Positions 1 through 11,865 of a stretch of 64,000 nucleotides of DNA are shown here, piece by piece. Positions within the stretch are counted from its first letter, which is position 1. Each line of letters begins with the position of its first letter. Source of the DNA: Ascaris suum (lineage: Eukaryota; Nematoda; Chromadorea; Rhabditida; Ascarididae). The notes beneath the pieces are model-generated. The model searched no databases. It had not been told where the DNA came from and saw only the letters and a list, made by a program, of their open reading frames with translations. The stretch is from the NCBI GenBank assembly GCA_013433145.1, contig CM024171.1, positions 1,715,001 through 1,779,000 of the forward strand. The letters are read 5' to 3'. Position numbers and translations under genes: made by a program.

Positions 1-1319
1 GCAATGAAATAGAAATGCAATACGTATTCACACGATAATGTTAGTTGTTTTGATGGCATAGAACTACGGTAGTATACAATATGGGAACACCCAGATCACA
101 TTTTCCACTCTTTTCGATTGCCAATCAGTTGTTCCTCACCTCTCGTTTGCGAACGTTGCAGCTGTTGTTAATCGATCTCAGGTGTTAATTGCGGGTAGCA
201 CTGATCGTTTGCAGCCACAGGTCTGAGGTATTCCCACAGTTTTATGCATTTATTTTTGAATAATATAATCGACTGATCGATTTTATCGTGCTTGCGGATT
301 GTTCGAGACGCTTTCATGTGTTCCTATCGAAATAGGTAATAATGAAGTTTTTTGGAAATCTCCGAAGAGGCTTTTCTAGCAGCTGGAATACCGAGAGTGC
401 ATGATTATCAATTGTTGTTCTTAAGCAGATATGATGCATGAAATTCCTGTCGTATCTTCACAGACTTCTGGAAAAAGTCGGTCGAAGTGGTGGCCTTTTG
501 TAGGAGAAAAAAAATAAAGCGACCGAACTAGATGTGAACGAAAAGACACCTCAACGTTTAACGCTTTTCCCACAACTGAATTCCGTACCCAGTAACACCA
601 CTACGGTGCGTCAAACACAATCCAAGCACATCACTTATTCATTACATGCACTATTGGTCCACCTTTATTGCACGAAATGTTACGGATGCCGCTGACCGTA
701 TGAATGGTCACACGGTTGCAGCACTTGAGAAGAGACAGCAGAGATGAATTCCTTTGAAGGTACACCATTAAACATGGAAGTTTATTCTGACACACCAAAC
801 AATGCATAGAGAACTTTAATTTTTTTTATCTGACATGTTTTCCTCTGTCATATGGCCAAACAGGTTGATTCCAGCATAAACTAGTTCGCATCCTTCACGT
901 AGTTCCCGCCTTATACGAGAACAATTCTGATGACGCTAAACAACAAAAGTGAAAGCTCGACCCCGAACTCTGGCTGAAACATTCTCACAAAGTGCTCGAG
1001 CTAAATTCGTCTGTCACCCAAACTCTTGCCATCACGTCGAAATGCCAATGACTATCCCACATCACTAGTGAAAAGTTGTCAATCTCTCAAAAGCATAACG
1101 TGGATGCTATAGCGCATATAGCTCCTACAAGAGCGACGGTGAGATCGTTTCCCGCCGACGGCGAGATCGAGTTTATTTGCACATAGAAGGTACTGTTGGC
1201 CAGTTTTACGATCAAATGAATCGCCAAACATTCAAAAATTACGGCATTTTAGGCAATTATATGACGTTGGCAATTTATGGAACACTGCATAGATAGTACT
1301 ACTTGATTTATTCGTTTGT
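1..1319. other. Intergenic, no gene recognised
   Basis: Moderately AT-rich, non-repetitive DNA upstream (plus orientation) of the H2B 3' end. I see no long open frame with protein-like codon use, no tRNA-like cloverleaf boxes and no clear repeat. Confidence 0.5.
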
Positions 1320-1335
1320 GGCCCTAATGAGGGCC
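1320..1335 (-). terminator. Histone mRNA 3' stem-loop of H2B
   Basis: On the minus strand the sequence reads GGCCCTCATTAGGGCC, a perfect 6-bp stem with a 4-base loop, preceded by AACCCAAC and followed by ACAAAC. This is the replication-dependent histone 3' processing hairpin bound by SLBP (CDL-1 in worms). It lies about 45 bases past the H2B stop codon. Its loop (TCAT) differs from the TCTT loop at the H2A and H4 genes. Confidence 0.93.
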
Positions 1336-1379
1336 GTTGGGTTTAGATGAGGAAAAGAGACCAGCGGAAGCTGATGGAA

Positions 1380-1745
1380 TCACTTCGAGCTGGTATATTT
1401 GGTGACAGCCTTGGTTCCCTCGGATACCGCATGCTTGGCGAGTTCTCCTGGAAGGATGAGACGAACGGCAGTTTGGATTTCACGAGAAGAGATAGTTGAG
1501 CGCTTGTTGTAATGCGCCAGACGACTTGCCTCAGCTGCGATACGTTCGAAAACGTCGTTCACAAACGAATTCATGATCGACATCGCTTTGGAGGATATGC
1601 CGGTATCCGGATGCACCTGCTTGAGCACACGATAGACATATACCGAGTACGACTCCTTCCTATGGGCACGTCTCTTCTTTTCGCTACGCGGCTTTGTCGA
1701 CTTTGCGGCCTTCTTGGCTCCCTTCGCTGACGGTTTCGGAGGCAT
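1380..1745 (-). CDS. H2B: Histone H2B
   Basis: Core histone that pairs with H2A in the nucleosome. The 121-residue product has a Lys-rich tail ([18 protein letters not shown]), then the histone fold beginning at [20 protein letters not shown], the diagnostic [20 protein letters not shown] and [20 protein letters not shown] segments, and the C-terminal helix ending AVTKYTSSK, including the lysine ubiquitinated in other H2Bs. Length is normal and there is no intron. The ATG at 1745 is the only sensible start. The gene is transcribed away from H2A across a shared intergenic region of about 210 bp, and a histone hairpin lies just downstream. Base composition is far more GC-rich than the flanks. 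This is a canonical replication-dependent H2B. Confidence 0.98.
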   Translation of the reverse strand: MPPKPSAKGAKKAAKSTKPRSEKKRRAHRKESYSVYVYRVLKQVHPDTGISSKAMSIMNSFVNDVFERIAAEASRLAHYNKRSTISSREIQTAVRLILPGELAKHAVSEGTKAVTKYTSSK

Positions 1746-1958
1746 TTCCTAGACGATATGTTCCACCAAAACACTGAATGGATAATATTCCAATTAAGCC
1801 CTCTTTATGATAGCAGATGTGAGCGCGCGCATTTCAGCAATTCGTTCATGCCACGCCCAGATGCGCGCCAAAAAATTTTCTATCTAGGGGGCCATCTGTG
1901 CTCATTTGGGTATTGCGAGTGTTTTCTCGTTGACTAGTAAGATATCGTAAGTGCAGTG
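1746..1958. promoter_or_regulatory. Shared divergent H2B/H2A promoter region
   Basis: This 213-bp gap lies between the two divergent histone start codons, so it must contain both promoters and both 5' leaders. On the minus strand a weak TATA-like CATAAAG sits about 60 bases before the H2B ATG. I see no strong TATA box on the H2A side. Assignment rests on gene arrangement, not on recognised factor sites. Confidence 0.7.
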
Positions 1959-2339
1959 ATGTCGGGTCGTGGTAAGGGAGGCAAGGCAAAGACGTCGGGG
2001 AAGTCGAAGACTCGTTCTTCCCGCGCTGGACTTCAGTTCCCGGTTGGCAGAATCCATCGTCTTCTCCGCAAGGGGAACTATGGTGAGCGTGTCGGAGCTG
2101 GAGCGCCAGTTTACTTGGCCGCAGTGCTGGAGTATCTGGCAGCTGAAGTGCTTGAGCTCGCTGGAAATGCGGCCCGCGATAACAAGAAAACAAGGATCAA
2201 CCCGAGACATCTTCAACTTGCAGTCCGTAACGACGAAGAGTTGAACAAGCTCTTGGCTGGTGTGACGATCGCTCAAGGCGGTGTTCTGCCAAACATCCAG
2301 GCAGTTCTCCTGCCCAAGAAGACGTCAGAGAAGGCATAA
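1959..2339 (+). CDS. H2A: Histone H2A
   Basis: Core histone partner of H2B. The 126-residue protein starts [10 protein letters not shown] after the initiator Met and has the H2A signature [17 protein letters not shown]. It has the [20 protein letters not shown] helix, the [20 protein letters not shown] segment, the acidic-patch residues NDEELNKLL, and ends [15 protein letters not shown] plus a short tail TSEKA. There is no SQ[E/D]Y-like tail, so it is an ordinary H2A, not H2A.X or H2A.Z. I chose the ATG at 1959; the in-frame GTG just before it is not a start. It is intronless, divergent from H2B, and followed by a histone hairpin. Confidence 0.98.
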   Translation: MSGRGKGGKAKTSGKSKTRSSRAGLQFPVGRIHRLLRKGNYGERVGAGAPVYLAAVLEYLAAEVLELAGNAARDNKKTRINPRHLQLAVRNDEELNKLLAGVTIAQGGVLPNIQAVLLPKKTSEKA

Positions 2340-2381
2340 GCTCGAGTGTTCCCATGAATTCTCAAGATTACTAAACCCAAC

Positions 2382-2397
2382 GGCCCTCTTTAGGGCC
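2382..2397 (+). terminator. Histone mRNA 3' stem-loop of H2A
   Basis: GGCCCTCTTTAGGGCC forms a perfect 6-bp stem with TCTT loop, preceded by AAACCCAAC and followed by ACAAAC. It lies about 43 bases after the H2A stop and matches the worm-type replication-dependent histone 3' processing element. Confidence 0.95.
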
Positions 2398-2399
2398 AC

Positions 2400-3150
2400 A
2401 AACAACTAAAACAAAGTTCACCGTGTTTCCTTCATGAGTTGCTGCTTGGTAATAAACAAACGTTGTGTTGTGTTGTCTTGTTTGCAACAAACGTCCGTGT
2501 ATACGCTGGATTCAGCCTCAGTTAAACGGGGAGGGGGATCTGGTAACGTCAACCATAGTAACCTGGACAGCCCCTGACCAATACTTCACCTCTTTAGGTA
2601 AAATCAGGATTAGGTGGCTTATTTATGCTGCTGTTCTGCGTAAATTTGGCTAACTGCCGGACTTGCCATATTAGCATGAAGTTGCATGTGGCTGTACTGA
2701 CGTGTAGCGTTAGCCGAATCGCATGTACGATGAGTGAGTGGAATGCGGCTTAACAGCCCAGAAAATGCGTAGACGATTGTGGGGTTCAGTGCGAAACAAT
2801 CAAACGTGACAGCGCTATCAGGTAGGAAATTGAATGGAGAACGCGACTGTAAGCGAGATCAAAATTTATCCGTGTTATTTGTGTTGACTGGACGAAAAAT
2901 GGAGCGGTACCAGGTGTATATCGGGCATGTGTGCGAGGCGAAACTCGGACACAGCTATCAGAACAACTCGACAAGTGTGAAGTGGGCCGTGGAACAAAGA
3001 ATATAGATTGTGTGGCGGAAATGGACAATCAAGTTATGGAATCTGAGTTTGCGCTTGAACTGAATTCAGGATTCGGAACGAAATTTCCGTGCCTGAACTC
3101 ACAATGGCCCTCATCGAAGTGTTTTTAATGCATTTATTTCAATGCTCATA
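2400..3150. other. Intergenic, no gene recognised
   Basis: Spacer between the H2A terminator and the LINE. Several short open frames exist on both strands, but none has a recognisable domain, and their frames overlap without one standing out. Confidence 0.45.
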
Positions 3151-3305
3151 GTACTATCAATAAGTTTCCAGAGCTAAATTTTTAAGGTGATAGGGCAGTT
3201 CCTGATAAAATACTTATTTCAGAAACTTGGTATTCGAAACCACTTCCCTCGTCCTTGCTTTTTACGCAGTCTGTCTTCAATGTTTTCAGATATGATCGCT
3301 CTCTA

Positions 3306-3315
3306 CTAAAAAAGG
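3306..3315 (+). repeat. Target-site duplication, left copy
   Basis: CTAAAAAAGG immediately left of the foldback element, identical to 3816-3825. Removing one copy and the element restores continuous LINE endonuclease coding sequence across this point. Confidence 0.85.
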
Positions 3316-3815
3316 GGCAATCTTGCATTTAACGATGGTAGCCCACTTGCGTACCGCGAACGGAGCTGAGCTCATGGCACAACACTGCGTATGCACGACT
3401 ACCGTTCTCCGCACTCCGCGTGCCAGTAATAACGCCTATCACGTCAACTCCAAAATTTCTAGTAGCAATATGCATTTCCTTTGTCTAGAAACATACGGCT
3501 TTTTGCAGCCATTGAACTCAGAACATCAAATAACTCATCCACGCAAAATTTCAGTTCAGTTGATGCAGGCGGCGAAGTGCACTTGCTGGATGGCGGCCAG
3601 CAAGTGCACTTCGCCTGCATCTATGTTCAATGGCTGGAAAAAAACCGAATGTTTCTGGACAAAGAAAATGCATACTGCACTAGAAATTTTGGAGTTGACG
3701 TGGTAGGCGTCATTATTGGCATGCGGAGTGCGGAGAATGGTAGTTATGCGTACGCCACAAGCTCAGCTCCGTTCGCGGTACGCAAGTGGGCTGCCATCGT
3801 TAAATGCAAGAGTGC
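3316..3815. mobile_element. 500-bp foldback (palindromic MITE) DNA transposon
   Basis: The two halves are inverted copies of each other. The left arm reads GGCAATCTTGCATTTAACGA and the right arm, reverse-complemented, GGCACTCTTGCATTTAACGA. The symmetry continues inward through GCCCACTTGCGTACCGCGAA to a central hairpin around 3566-3628 (GGCGAAGTGCACTTGCTGG and its complement). The left arm carries about 45 bases near 3525-3570 that the right arm lacks. It is flanked by a perfect 10-bp direct repeat. There is no transposase, so it is non-autonomous. Ends of GGCA...TGCC with a 9-10-bp duplication suggest a Mutator-like (MULE) origin, which is inference. Open frames inside are by-products of the palindrome. 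Confidence 0.9.
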
Positions 3816-3825
3816 CTAAAAAAGG
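3816..3825 (+). repeat. Target-site duplication, right copy
   Basis: CTAAAAAAGG immediately right of the foldback element, a perfect copy of 3306-3315. Confidence 0.85.
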
Positions 3826-6708
3826 TTGGAGATGGCGGCGTTGCAGTGTTTGTAGGATTCTGGCGTTAAAGTTCCGTTGAGTGAAAGCATTCGCTTCACC
3901 TCTGTGGATTTGATAGACCCTTCCGCCTAACTGTTCCTAATCGACCATCCTATTGTAGAGTTGTTGAGATGGAGGAATTCCTGGAGGCAATATCTCTTGA
4001 CGTCACCCTGAAACGGAAGACTTGAGATGAGCAGTGTGCCGTTGGGGATTTCAATGTTTTTCCAATACCCATGGCATTACGCACCTATCCCGCTTGCCTG
4101 AGGCATTCATCTGTCTGTGTAGTTGAACGCAATTGCTGAACTTCGCAACCCATCGCGATAATATACCCTTCACAAAACGAATGACCTCACCTTCGTAAAC
4201 AAAGTATGCATAGAAGGAAATTTCTCTACCAACCATCATGTCAACATACCCTTCGAAATAATGTTCCGGACATCAGTTCCTGAGCTCCGCGTTTCGAGGA
4301 TGTGACTCAATTAAAGCGAACTCTGTGCTCATAAACACCGACTGGGATGCATATCTTTCCGATTGTTCAAACATTGAGTTAATGTGTGATCACTTCATTC
4401 GTTTCGTCAGTCTTGTTATCGATGCCTGTATGTCGCTGGTCAAGGTACAGGTAATCAAGACATTGATACCTGTATACTTATGGCGAACTGCAGCCAAAAA
4501 GCATTTCCTGTGGCTCGATGGCCATAAGCCTGTATGCAGAAAAGCCTTTGCAAACTGTTCGCAAGACTTTCATCATAAGTGCCAACAATCTGCAAAAATT
4601 CTAGAAAGAAGATTGAGATGTTCTGGAAACAGTCACTCGTTCTACCGCTATTTTAATGGCAAATTGAATATTCGAAAGGATAATAAGCGTTTTGAATGGT
4701 GATGATATGGGTCTCATAGTAAACGATTCCATAAAATGTAACATATTTCCCGACATTTTTTCTCAGTTTTTTGAGAAAGACGATCGGTTTCTACCTGAGT
4801 TCCCGATTAGAACAGACACACGACTGGCCTCCGTGAATATGAGAATAGAGCCTGTAAGGAAAACCATTGATAAATTTAGTAGCAAAACCTCCCTCACCCC
4901 TCATGGAGTACTATATTATTTCATAAAGCGCACCACTATCACGCATCTCTACTTCCTTCAGCCTGATCTTTGAATATAGCATCTCGTGCTGCGTACTTCC
5001 ACTAATTTGGAAGACTACAATCATTAGTCAGTTACACAAAAAAAAATCCCAGCCAGCATCGCTGCTACCGCCAATCAGCCTAACCTCCTCGGTAGGTGAG
5101 GTGATGGAAAGCATTGTAAGGGAAAAATTGCTTGAGTAACTTCTCAGGAACACGTTAATTAACTTTGCACAGTACGGTTTTTTGCCCCGTCGATCAACCG
5201 TTTTGCCGTCAATATCCTCAATGAGAGACTCTGACTGGATTAACGCACTTAGTCGGAAAATCCAAATTAACATAATTTACTCTGTTTATTATGCTAAAAC
5301 GTTTGACGTTGTTTGCCATATTAAACTGCTGCAGAAACGAGAAGCTTATGGCGCCTGCGACTCGCTGAAAAAGTAGCTGAGATGATTCCCCGTGAATCGG
5401 TCGTTCATTGCAAAAGTAGGTAGTTCCTTCTCCAGTTACCATCATGTAATCAGCGATATTCTTCAAGGAGCTTCTGATATTTTATCAACTATATGCAAAT
5501 GGTTTGCTGACGATTTAAAAATATGTTACCCTTTGCATGACCTCTCGAGTGATTTGCATATTTCGCAAAAAAACCTCAACACCTCCGACGAGTGGTCGAA
5601 ATCCTGGCAACTGGACGTTTCGCATGAGGAACGCCACATTTCTTCACATTAGTTATATCCATGAGTCCTTTCTACGACTGTAAAGCAAGTCATGGCGGGA
5701 GCTTCCGGATTTCGAGGTCCCCTTTTCTGCGATCTTCACTGGAACTTGCAGTGTGCAGAAATTGCTAGAAAAGCGTTGAAGGTGGCCAGTTGTGTAATAC
5801 GTATTTTACAGCACAGATGCATTCAGCATTATCGTAAAGCGTGTATTATGTATTGCCGCCCCATTGTATAATATTGCACGCAAACATGGTCGCCCCACCT
5901 TACAAGACGTAAAAATTGATTGTTCGTATGGCATTCCAGAAAGCGTTTGTTGGTCCCTATATACTCGATTATGAAATTAGGTTGCGGATTTTTTGACCTC
6001 GAACACTTGAAGTATCATCGACTCAAGTTTGACCTAGACTCGTATTTCAAAATCATCAGTGGTTTTTCTAATGTACCTGAGGAGAGCCTGTTCACGCTTC
6101 TTGATCATTGAGAACGTCGACCACATTGCCTTCAACTAGCGTCGAAAATATCTCCTTTAAATAGCGTCCTTTACACCTTTCACTTAAGAGTTTTCCGTAT
6201 TTGGAATGAACTTCCTCGTGAAATCACTGAAGCACAGAACTTCTCTGTGTTTCTGAGTCGCCTCAAAACCTCTGAGAATCATCGCTTATATTTAGTTTAT
6301 TGACTGCCTCGTCTCATTCGTCGGTCTCTCTCATAATTTCTTCACAATTCACTTCATTTTATTCGTCTCTTTTTATTATGGTTACTTGTGTATCATAAAA
6401 AGTTTTCATTATTTTTCGCCCTACGATGTGACTGAATCGCCACTGACTTGTATAGTTGCTGTATTTATTACTGTATAGTCGTTAATTATTTCTTGCTGTA
6501 TATATTCTGCTGTATATATCCTTTATTACTGCATGTATTCTACTGTATATATTCTACTGCTTATTGCGATATTCTTTGTATTTAAATTTGAATTTGAATA
6601 ATTCGAGTAACTGTATATTGCACTACTGCAAAAATTTGAATAAAGACACTTTGATTTGATGTATAGTGAATTGCTGAACCAATCTCCTGAGCAGGTCCTC
6701 ATACTCAC

Positions 6709-6810
6709 AATGTCAGCTACTAAATTTGCATATTTCGGCAACAACTGACCCCCTTCGATCTGACGAATTCCCGCAGCATAAGGCTGACCATTGTCGGGGT
6801 CAAAGTCCAT
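6709..6810 (-). CDS. Candidate first exon, unknown protein (minus strand)
   Basis: On the minus strand an ATG at 6810 opens a 34-codon block beginning MDFDPDNGQPYAAGIRQIEG and ending NLVADI. It is followed directly by GTGAGTATG, a consensus 5' splice site, in phase 0. Codon use is protein-like and GC-richer than the surroundings. The sequence is not recognised. If the exon is real, the LINE lies in its first intron and the remaining exons should be between 2.4 and 3.1 kb or nested among LINE sequence; I could not find them. It may be a fragment of a gene disrupted by the LINE. Confidence 0.35.
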
Positions 6811-6819
6811 TCACAAGGG

Positions 6820-8240
6820 CAGTCAATAACGACGCTATTTTTCCCGCCAACTATTTGCACGTCCACTACTGACGAAACAGCAGAGATCGATCTTAGGGAT
6901 CACGCATAGATGATTGATCGCCCGCAGATATGAGTGCAACGTGCAAGTATGGATCCGATCCGTGAATGGAACTAAAATTGTAGAGAGGGGGGGGGGTCGA
7001 ATTTTAAAAGTTTTATCGCAGTAACAGTACGCTGTATTTGCAACGAAGTACTTGAACGGGAGCATTTTGATATGAAATTGAGTGTAGAGTTCATCGATTG
7101 CACAAAGCGCATCACATTGTGCAATGCAACGTTCTTTGCATCGCATTTTGTAAAGCAAAACTATTTCATGTGAATGGTTTTATGCATTTTTATGCAATCA
7201 ATGTTGATTGCATCACGATTGATCAGACTCATCGAAATCTTTGTGCAAAATGGAAACAGCAAATTGCAAAGCTTTATGAAATAAAACAGTATTATCTCTC
7301 CAGTAATTGAAATTTTATTTTTGAGCTTCGATATAGCGATCATATGAGATGCCGTAAAGCCGAACTAACTATAGTGTGAAGCCGATTTTGTAGTTCTGAG
7401 ATCATTTTGTTTGGAAAAACATTGGGAAGAAAATTTACGAATAGATTGCATTCAGTGTTTCTGATAAACGTCCTTAAGCCACTATTCTCAAGAATGCTGA
7501 TTTTCTGTTAGGTTTCAAGTTTGCCGTTCAGATATCCTCTCACAGACGTCTGTAAAATTATGCTCGATTTGTTGCACAACACTGATGTGGAGCAGAAGAA
7601 AGATTACCATCATTAATAGTGCACCATCAGATTTGACACAAAATGAGTCGTAAATTGTCCTCGCAATGTAATTTTGCATATGCTCAAGCAGATTGTCCAA
7701 GTTTACTAAGTTTATAAACTTACTGCCAGGTTTGCAACTTTTTTACTCAATTGTTGAAGTTTATATAGATGCAGTTGATGCGATATGTCGAGTCATTACT
7801 ATGGCTGATACAATTGCTTCATTTAATCACTTTCATCTATTGCCTTAGTTCTAATGTCATTACTTTCATTATTGCGACCCTACATCTCGATTTGATTAGA
7901 GATCGCATCACCGCTTCACTTACCCTCCTTTACATTTGCGGCTCCGCTGTGAACAACGAACCTGAAACCATTCTCTCTCGTATCAGTCCCGAAATCCCCT
8001 CATCTTTGCCTATACCTGCGAGCTCTTTTTAAAATCATCCTCTCCTGAACTCTGAACCATACGATAAGTAATGAATATATGCCATATTTAATTCATTGGG
8101 AGCACAATGAGGGTATCTCCATCTTCTATTGATTAGGGGTATACATCAGCATCGGTTTGCAAAACCATCACACAATCATCAGCCATAACATATTTTATTC
8201 CAGGAAATAACAAAAACAGAACAGCAAGGTATACTTTGCT
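6820..8240. other. Intergenic, no gene recognised
   Basis: AT-rich DNA with recurrent GCAATG/CATTGC-like words around 7080-7290. A hydrophobic open frame at 7769-8032 has no recognisable domain and no splice context, so I do not call it a gene. Confidence 0.4.
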
Positions 8241-8251
8241 TATAAATTTGT

Positions 8252-8267
8252 GGCCCTAAAGAGGGCC
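8252..8267 (-). terminator. Histone mRNA 3' stem-loop of H4
   Basis: On the minus strand this reads GGCCCTCTTTAGGGCC, preceded by AACCCAAC and followed by ACAAAT. Stem, loop and flanks are identical to the H2A element. It lies about 40 bases past the H4 stop. Confidence 0.95.
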
Positions 8268-8308
8268 GTTGGGTTTAGAATTGAAAAATGACTCGACCGT
8301 CACGATGT

Positions 8309-8629
<321 letters not shown>

Positions 8630-8668
8630 TCAACTAAACAAGTGATGAAATATAAGCTCCGTTGTCCT

Positions 8669-8677
8669 CTTTTATAG
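8669..8677 (-). promoter_or_regulatory. TATA box of H4
   Basis: On the minus strand CCCTATAAAAG lies about 50 bases before the H4 ATG, at the distance expected for a TATA element with a short histone leader. Confidence 0.7.
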
Positions 8678-8699
8678 GGGATCGACGAACGGCCACACT

Positions 8700-10600
8700 G
8701 CGACTCACCGTTTTGCCGTTTTGGCGCCAACAAATGGCGTCGCTTTTTGTCATTCGTAAGCGCAAACCATATGACGCCATTAGGTCGACGACGTCGGCGG
8801 TATAACTTTTACTCAGACACAAGAACAGGGAGCGGTGCAACGAGACAATATAGTGAGCACAGTAATCGAGAATTCGTCTTATAAGGGAAACAACATAAAG
8901 AAAAAAAAAACAGTTAGGTAAATGTATATTTAATGAAGGGAGAAGAGATGCAACAACTGAATAGTTGAAAGAAAACAAAAATCATTTCAGGTAAAAAGAA
9001 CACCTGTATGAAGCAGTATAAATGAGATCACCTATTACATGGTGATCAACAACTCTATGGCTAAACTAGACCACCTATAAATGAAGGTCAACTCTATATA
9101 GATGATTTTTGAATGCCAAAATATTTCATGCATCGATTATATTTGATAACAGCTTACTCCAGGTGTGCAAAGTTCACTGCATAAAACCGTCGATTTAGAT
9201 CGATTTTAAGAGTACATATCTTCTGCTTCAATTGATAGCTATGCGCACATGATCGCCTTTAATTGTAGCGAATGACAAAAAAAGTCATCAAAAGAAATTA
9301 CATATTTATTTATTTTTATTCTATACTTTCTTTAGTTCATAATCGTGAAACAAAGAATGAGGTTTTTGACGTTTTTAGTCATTCATTTTATAGTCTTTGA
9401 TGTTTTATAGCCAAATCTTAGGAGTAATTTCAGAACGAGGTACTTTCCTATGGTGGCCATTTTCAGAATAAAATCAATCGCGAGTACTTCTAGACACATT
9501 CCAACACAACTACGCACAACTAGACACATTTGAACCATCAGAATTGCGAATATCATCAACTATTGCCAATAAGCCCATTCGATGAAGTTTTCGAGCGCAA
9601 TCGTGAACGAAAATTTATACAAGAAGATTGCGCCAGTTTTCAGGTGAAATATGCAAAACTCGATGAATTAAAACAATGAATGGAACTTTCGAGATCTGTT
9701 TTATGATGCATGAAAATCAACGATGGAATCACTTAGGTGGCAATAAATTTCTAAATCACCTGAAAAGCTTTGCAAACGTTCTTCACTTCTTTATGTAATA
9801 AAATATTTTTTTAATGAAATAATAAACGGCCAGTAAGATCATTAATATATTTCAAATGGAAATCGAGCATATCATAGCCATTGAGTTTGAGCAACAGCTC
9901 ATAATGACACACTATGTTGAACGCTTTTTGCCATAATCAGTGTAGATTTCATGTTGTACTTTTGCTCGCAAGCTAAAACCCATCAATGATAAGCTTATCC
10001 AGAATATCAATTGTAAAATGGTGTATCGTCTTGTGAAGAAATGGTACTAAGTAAGATTGATAAATCATTGAGGAAAGAAATTTACTAGTCGGACATATTT
10101 TAAAATTTATTCAAACATCTTGCAAAATGATGAGGTTACAAATCCATAACTTTTTACTTTACTCGAGGAAGATTATTTTGAGTGGAGAAACAATGGATAA
10201 GTTACTTTCCAAATAATATAGCATCATAAAAGAAGCACTGACGTTGAAGAAGTATGATAATTTACTTAGTAGTAATCATTGCTACAGGCTTTCGAAAAAT
10301 AAAAAGCACATTTTCAGGAATCAGCAAGACCTTAAAAACAGTTCAGGAATCTATTAAGCTGCTGAATAACTTTGGAAACAATATCTGCACTAATCCTCAG
10401 ATAACTTGAGCAACTCTGCATTTTACTTCGAGTTGCTGGGGAATTTCGTGGCGTTGCTTGAAAACTGCAGGAAAAGTTCACCATGATGGTGGATTTGACA
10501 CCGTTTTCAGTTAATGGGAGAGTGGAGGGGTTATTTCCACATTTTATAGAATGCCTTCTTCGCATGTAATTTTGTAACAATATTTTTGCAGGAAGCTTTT
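8700..10600. other. Intergenic, no gene recognised
   Basis: AT-rich unique DNA upstream of H4. No exon-like block, RNA gene or clear repeat was recognised. Confidence 0.45.
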
Positions 10601-10870
10601 TTTATACCTGTTGTAACTCTGGCAGCGGTGATGTGAAGAGGAGGGCCGAGTTGAACATGAAGGGACACGGGGATATTCGAAGTGGTTTATTGGGGAGCAC
10701 CACATCTCTCAAGAACAAATAGAAACGGCGAGAGACGAGAGGTACCAAGAAACGCTGCCGACCGGAGAGCCCTCGACCGGAGAAGAGTGAATCCGAAGAG
10801 CTGAAGCCCGACTTATGCAGCCTCAGGCAGGCCAAAAACACCTAAGTCGATCGGTGGCACTACGTGAAGA
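10600..10870. other. GC-richer island of unknown nature
   Basis: About 270 bases with markedly higher GC than both flanks, containing a near-repeat CTGCCGACCGGAGAG / CCTCGACCGGAGAAG. On the minus strand it is open from 10841 to 10602 (79 codons, starting MFLACLRLHKSGFSSSDSLF). On the plus strand it is interrupted. The protein is not recognised. It could be an exon, a degraded transposon end or a structured RNA; none is supported further. Confidence 0.3.
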
Positions 10871-11830
10871 ACAATGAACGAGAAGCGCCTATACGAGCAA
10901 AATGATCACTACAATGTTAGATCATAAATAGCTTTAGATCACAAGTAGATATTTTGGGTTGACTCTTCAGCGCCATACGCAACAATGTCTATACTTCCGA
11001 CCTTTTTATACTTTGTAGTGTCAAGGAAACTTATGCTTTCTTCAGGTCTCCGAAAAACCTACTGCACTGAATCGGATAAATGGCGGAATTTTTCAGATTC
11101 TTCCCGATCGCTTGGTATAAATTTGTTAGTCCCAAAGGAAATGTTCCTTAGGTGAAATCCTTTGGAAGTATTCTGGGAATATGTAATAACACAGAGTACC
11201 ATATTCTTTAGTTAAGGTGTTTCGTAATAAACTAAATTTGTAAAATCACACAGCTCGCCTAAACTTAGAAATTTATTTTATTTAATAAGTAGTATTTTGA
11301 GCTATTTCTGGTGAATTCTAAACGAATAATTCAAATGCACTGATGCAAACATTTTGATGTTTCACAGATTTTGAAGTATTTTGGGCTGTTGGGAGTAGGA
11401 GGACCACACTTCCACAGAAGTAAGATAGTGAAGTTGGAGAAATTTTGAAGAGATGTGACTTCCACAGATAAATAATTCTAAGTGGAATTTGGGGCTGGTG
11501 GTGGGGGATGCGGGGAGGCTATCATGTAACAGCGCAAACTGATGTATCCCTCGTTGCGTCGGGTAAATTTCGGTTAAAGCAGCATACCGCCCAAGAAACT
11601 CATATGGAACATGCGTCTATTATTTCCGTCAAAACAGTGCCCCCAAGCCAATGTGGATGTGTTGAGCATTTCCACTAATAACGTGCAGCTAGAAGCGAGT
11701 ATAGCGCAACATACTTCTTACTTTCTCAGAAACACCGCGATCTTAACGCCCTACAACGAAAAAACTAAGAGCAAGGATGTTCGTTGTTTCTCTGGTCAAC
11801 CCAGTCGCTAACTACTGCAAGTTTCGCTGC
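10870..11830. other. Intergenic upstream of U6, no gene recognised
   Basis: No coding block recognised. 11575-11815 is open on plus for 66 codons with no known domain. The last roughly 70 bases should include the proximal sequence element of the U6 gene, which I cannot assign to exact bases. Confidence 0.4.
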
Positions 11831-11833
11831 TGT

Positions 11834-11841
11834 TATTTATA
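11834..11841 (+). promoter_or_regulatory. TATA element of U6 (Pol III type 3)
   Basis: TATTTATA occupies positions -32 to -25 relative to the inferred U6 start, the spacing used by type 3 Pol III snRNA promoters to recruit TFIIIB. Confidence 0.7.
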
Positions 11842-11865
11842 GAGAGCATACGCAAACATGCGTCC

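Larger units (their letters stand above)
3150..6660 (+). mobile_element. Decayed CR1/jockey-type LINE
   Basis: Non-LTR retrotransposon remnant read on the plus strand with many stops and frameshifts. Order of hallmarks: apurinic endonuclease start with ISETWY (about 3217), then VFRYDRS (about 3280), then the GGVAVFV block (about 3838) and a GDFN block (about 4047). The reverse transcriptase follows with YGFLP..ST (about 5175), a degraded YAKTFD (about 5290) and the catalytic FADDLKI (about 5495), then WSKSWQLDVS (about 5600). A late domain has LEHLKYHRLKFDLD..FKI (about 6000). The 3' end is AT-rich with repeated ATTTGAAT-type units and TGATTTGATG, as in CR1-like tails. It is clearly inactive. 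A foldback element (3316-3815) is inserted in the endonuclease domain. Confidence 0.85.

Noticed and set aside
1846..2276. Minus-strand frames of 115 and 124 codons and plus-strand 91-codon frame
   Set aside because: Shadows of the H2A gene in other frames.
3323..3819. 127- and 112-codon open frames
   Set aside because: They lie within the two arms of the foldback element and arise from its palindromic sequence; no protein motif.
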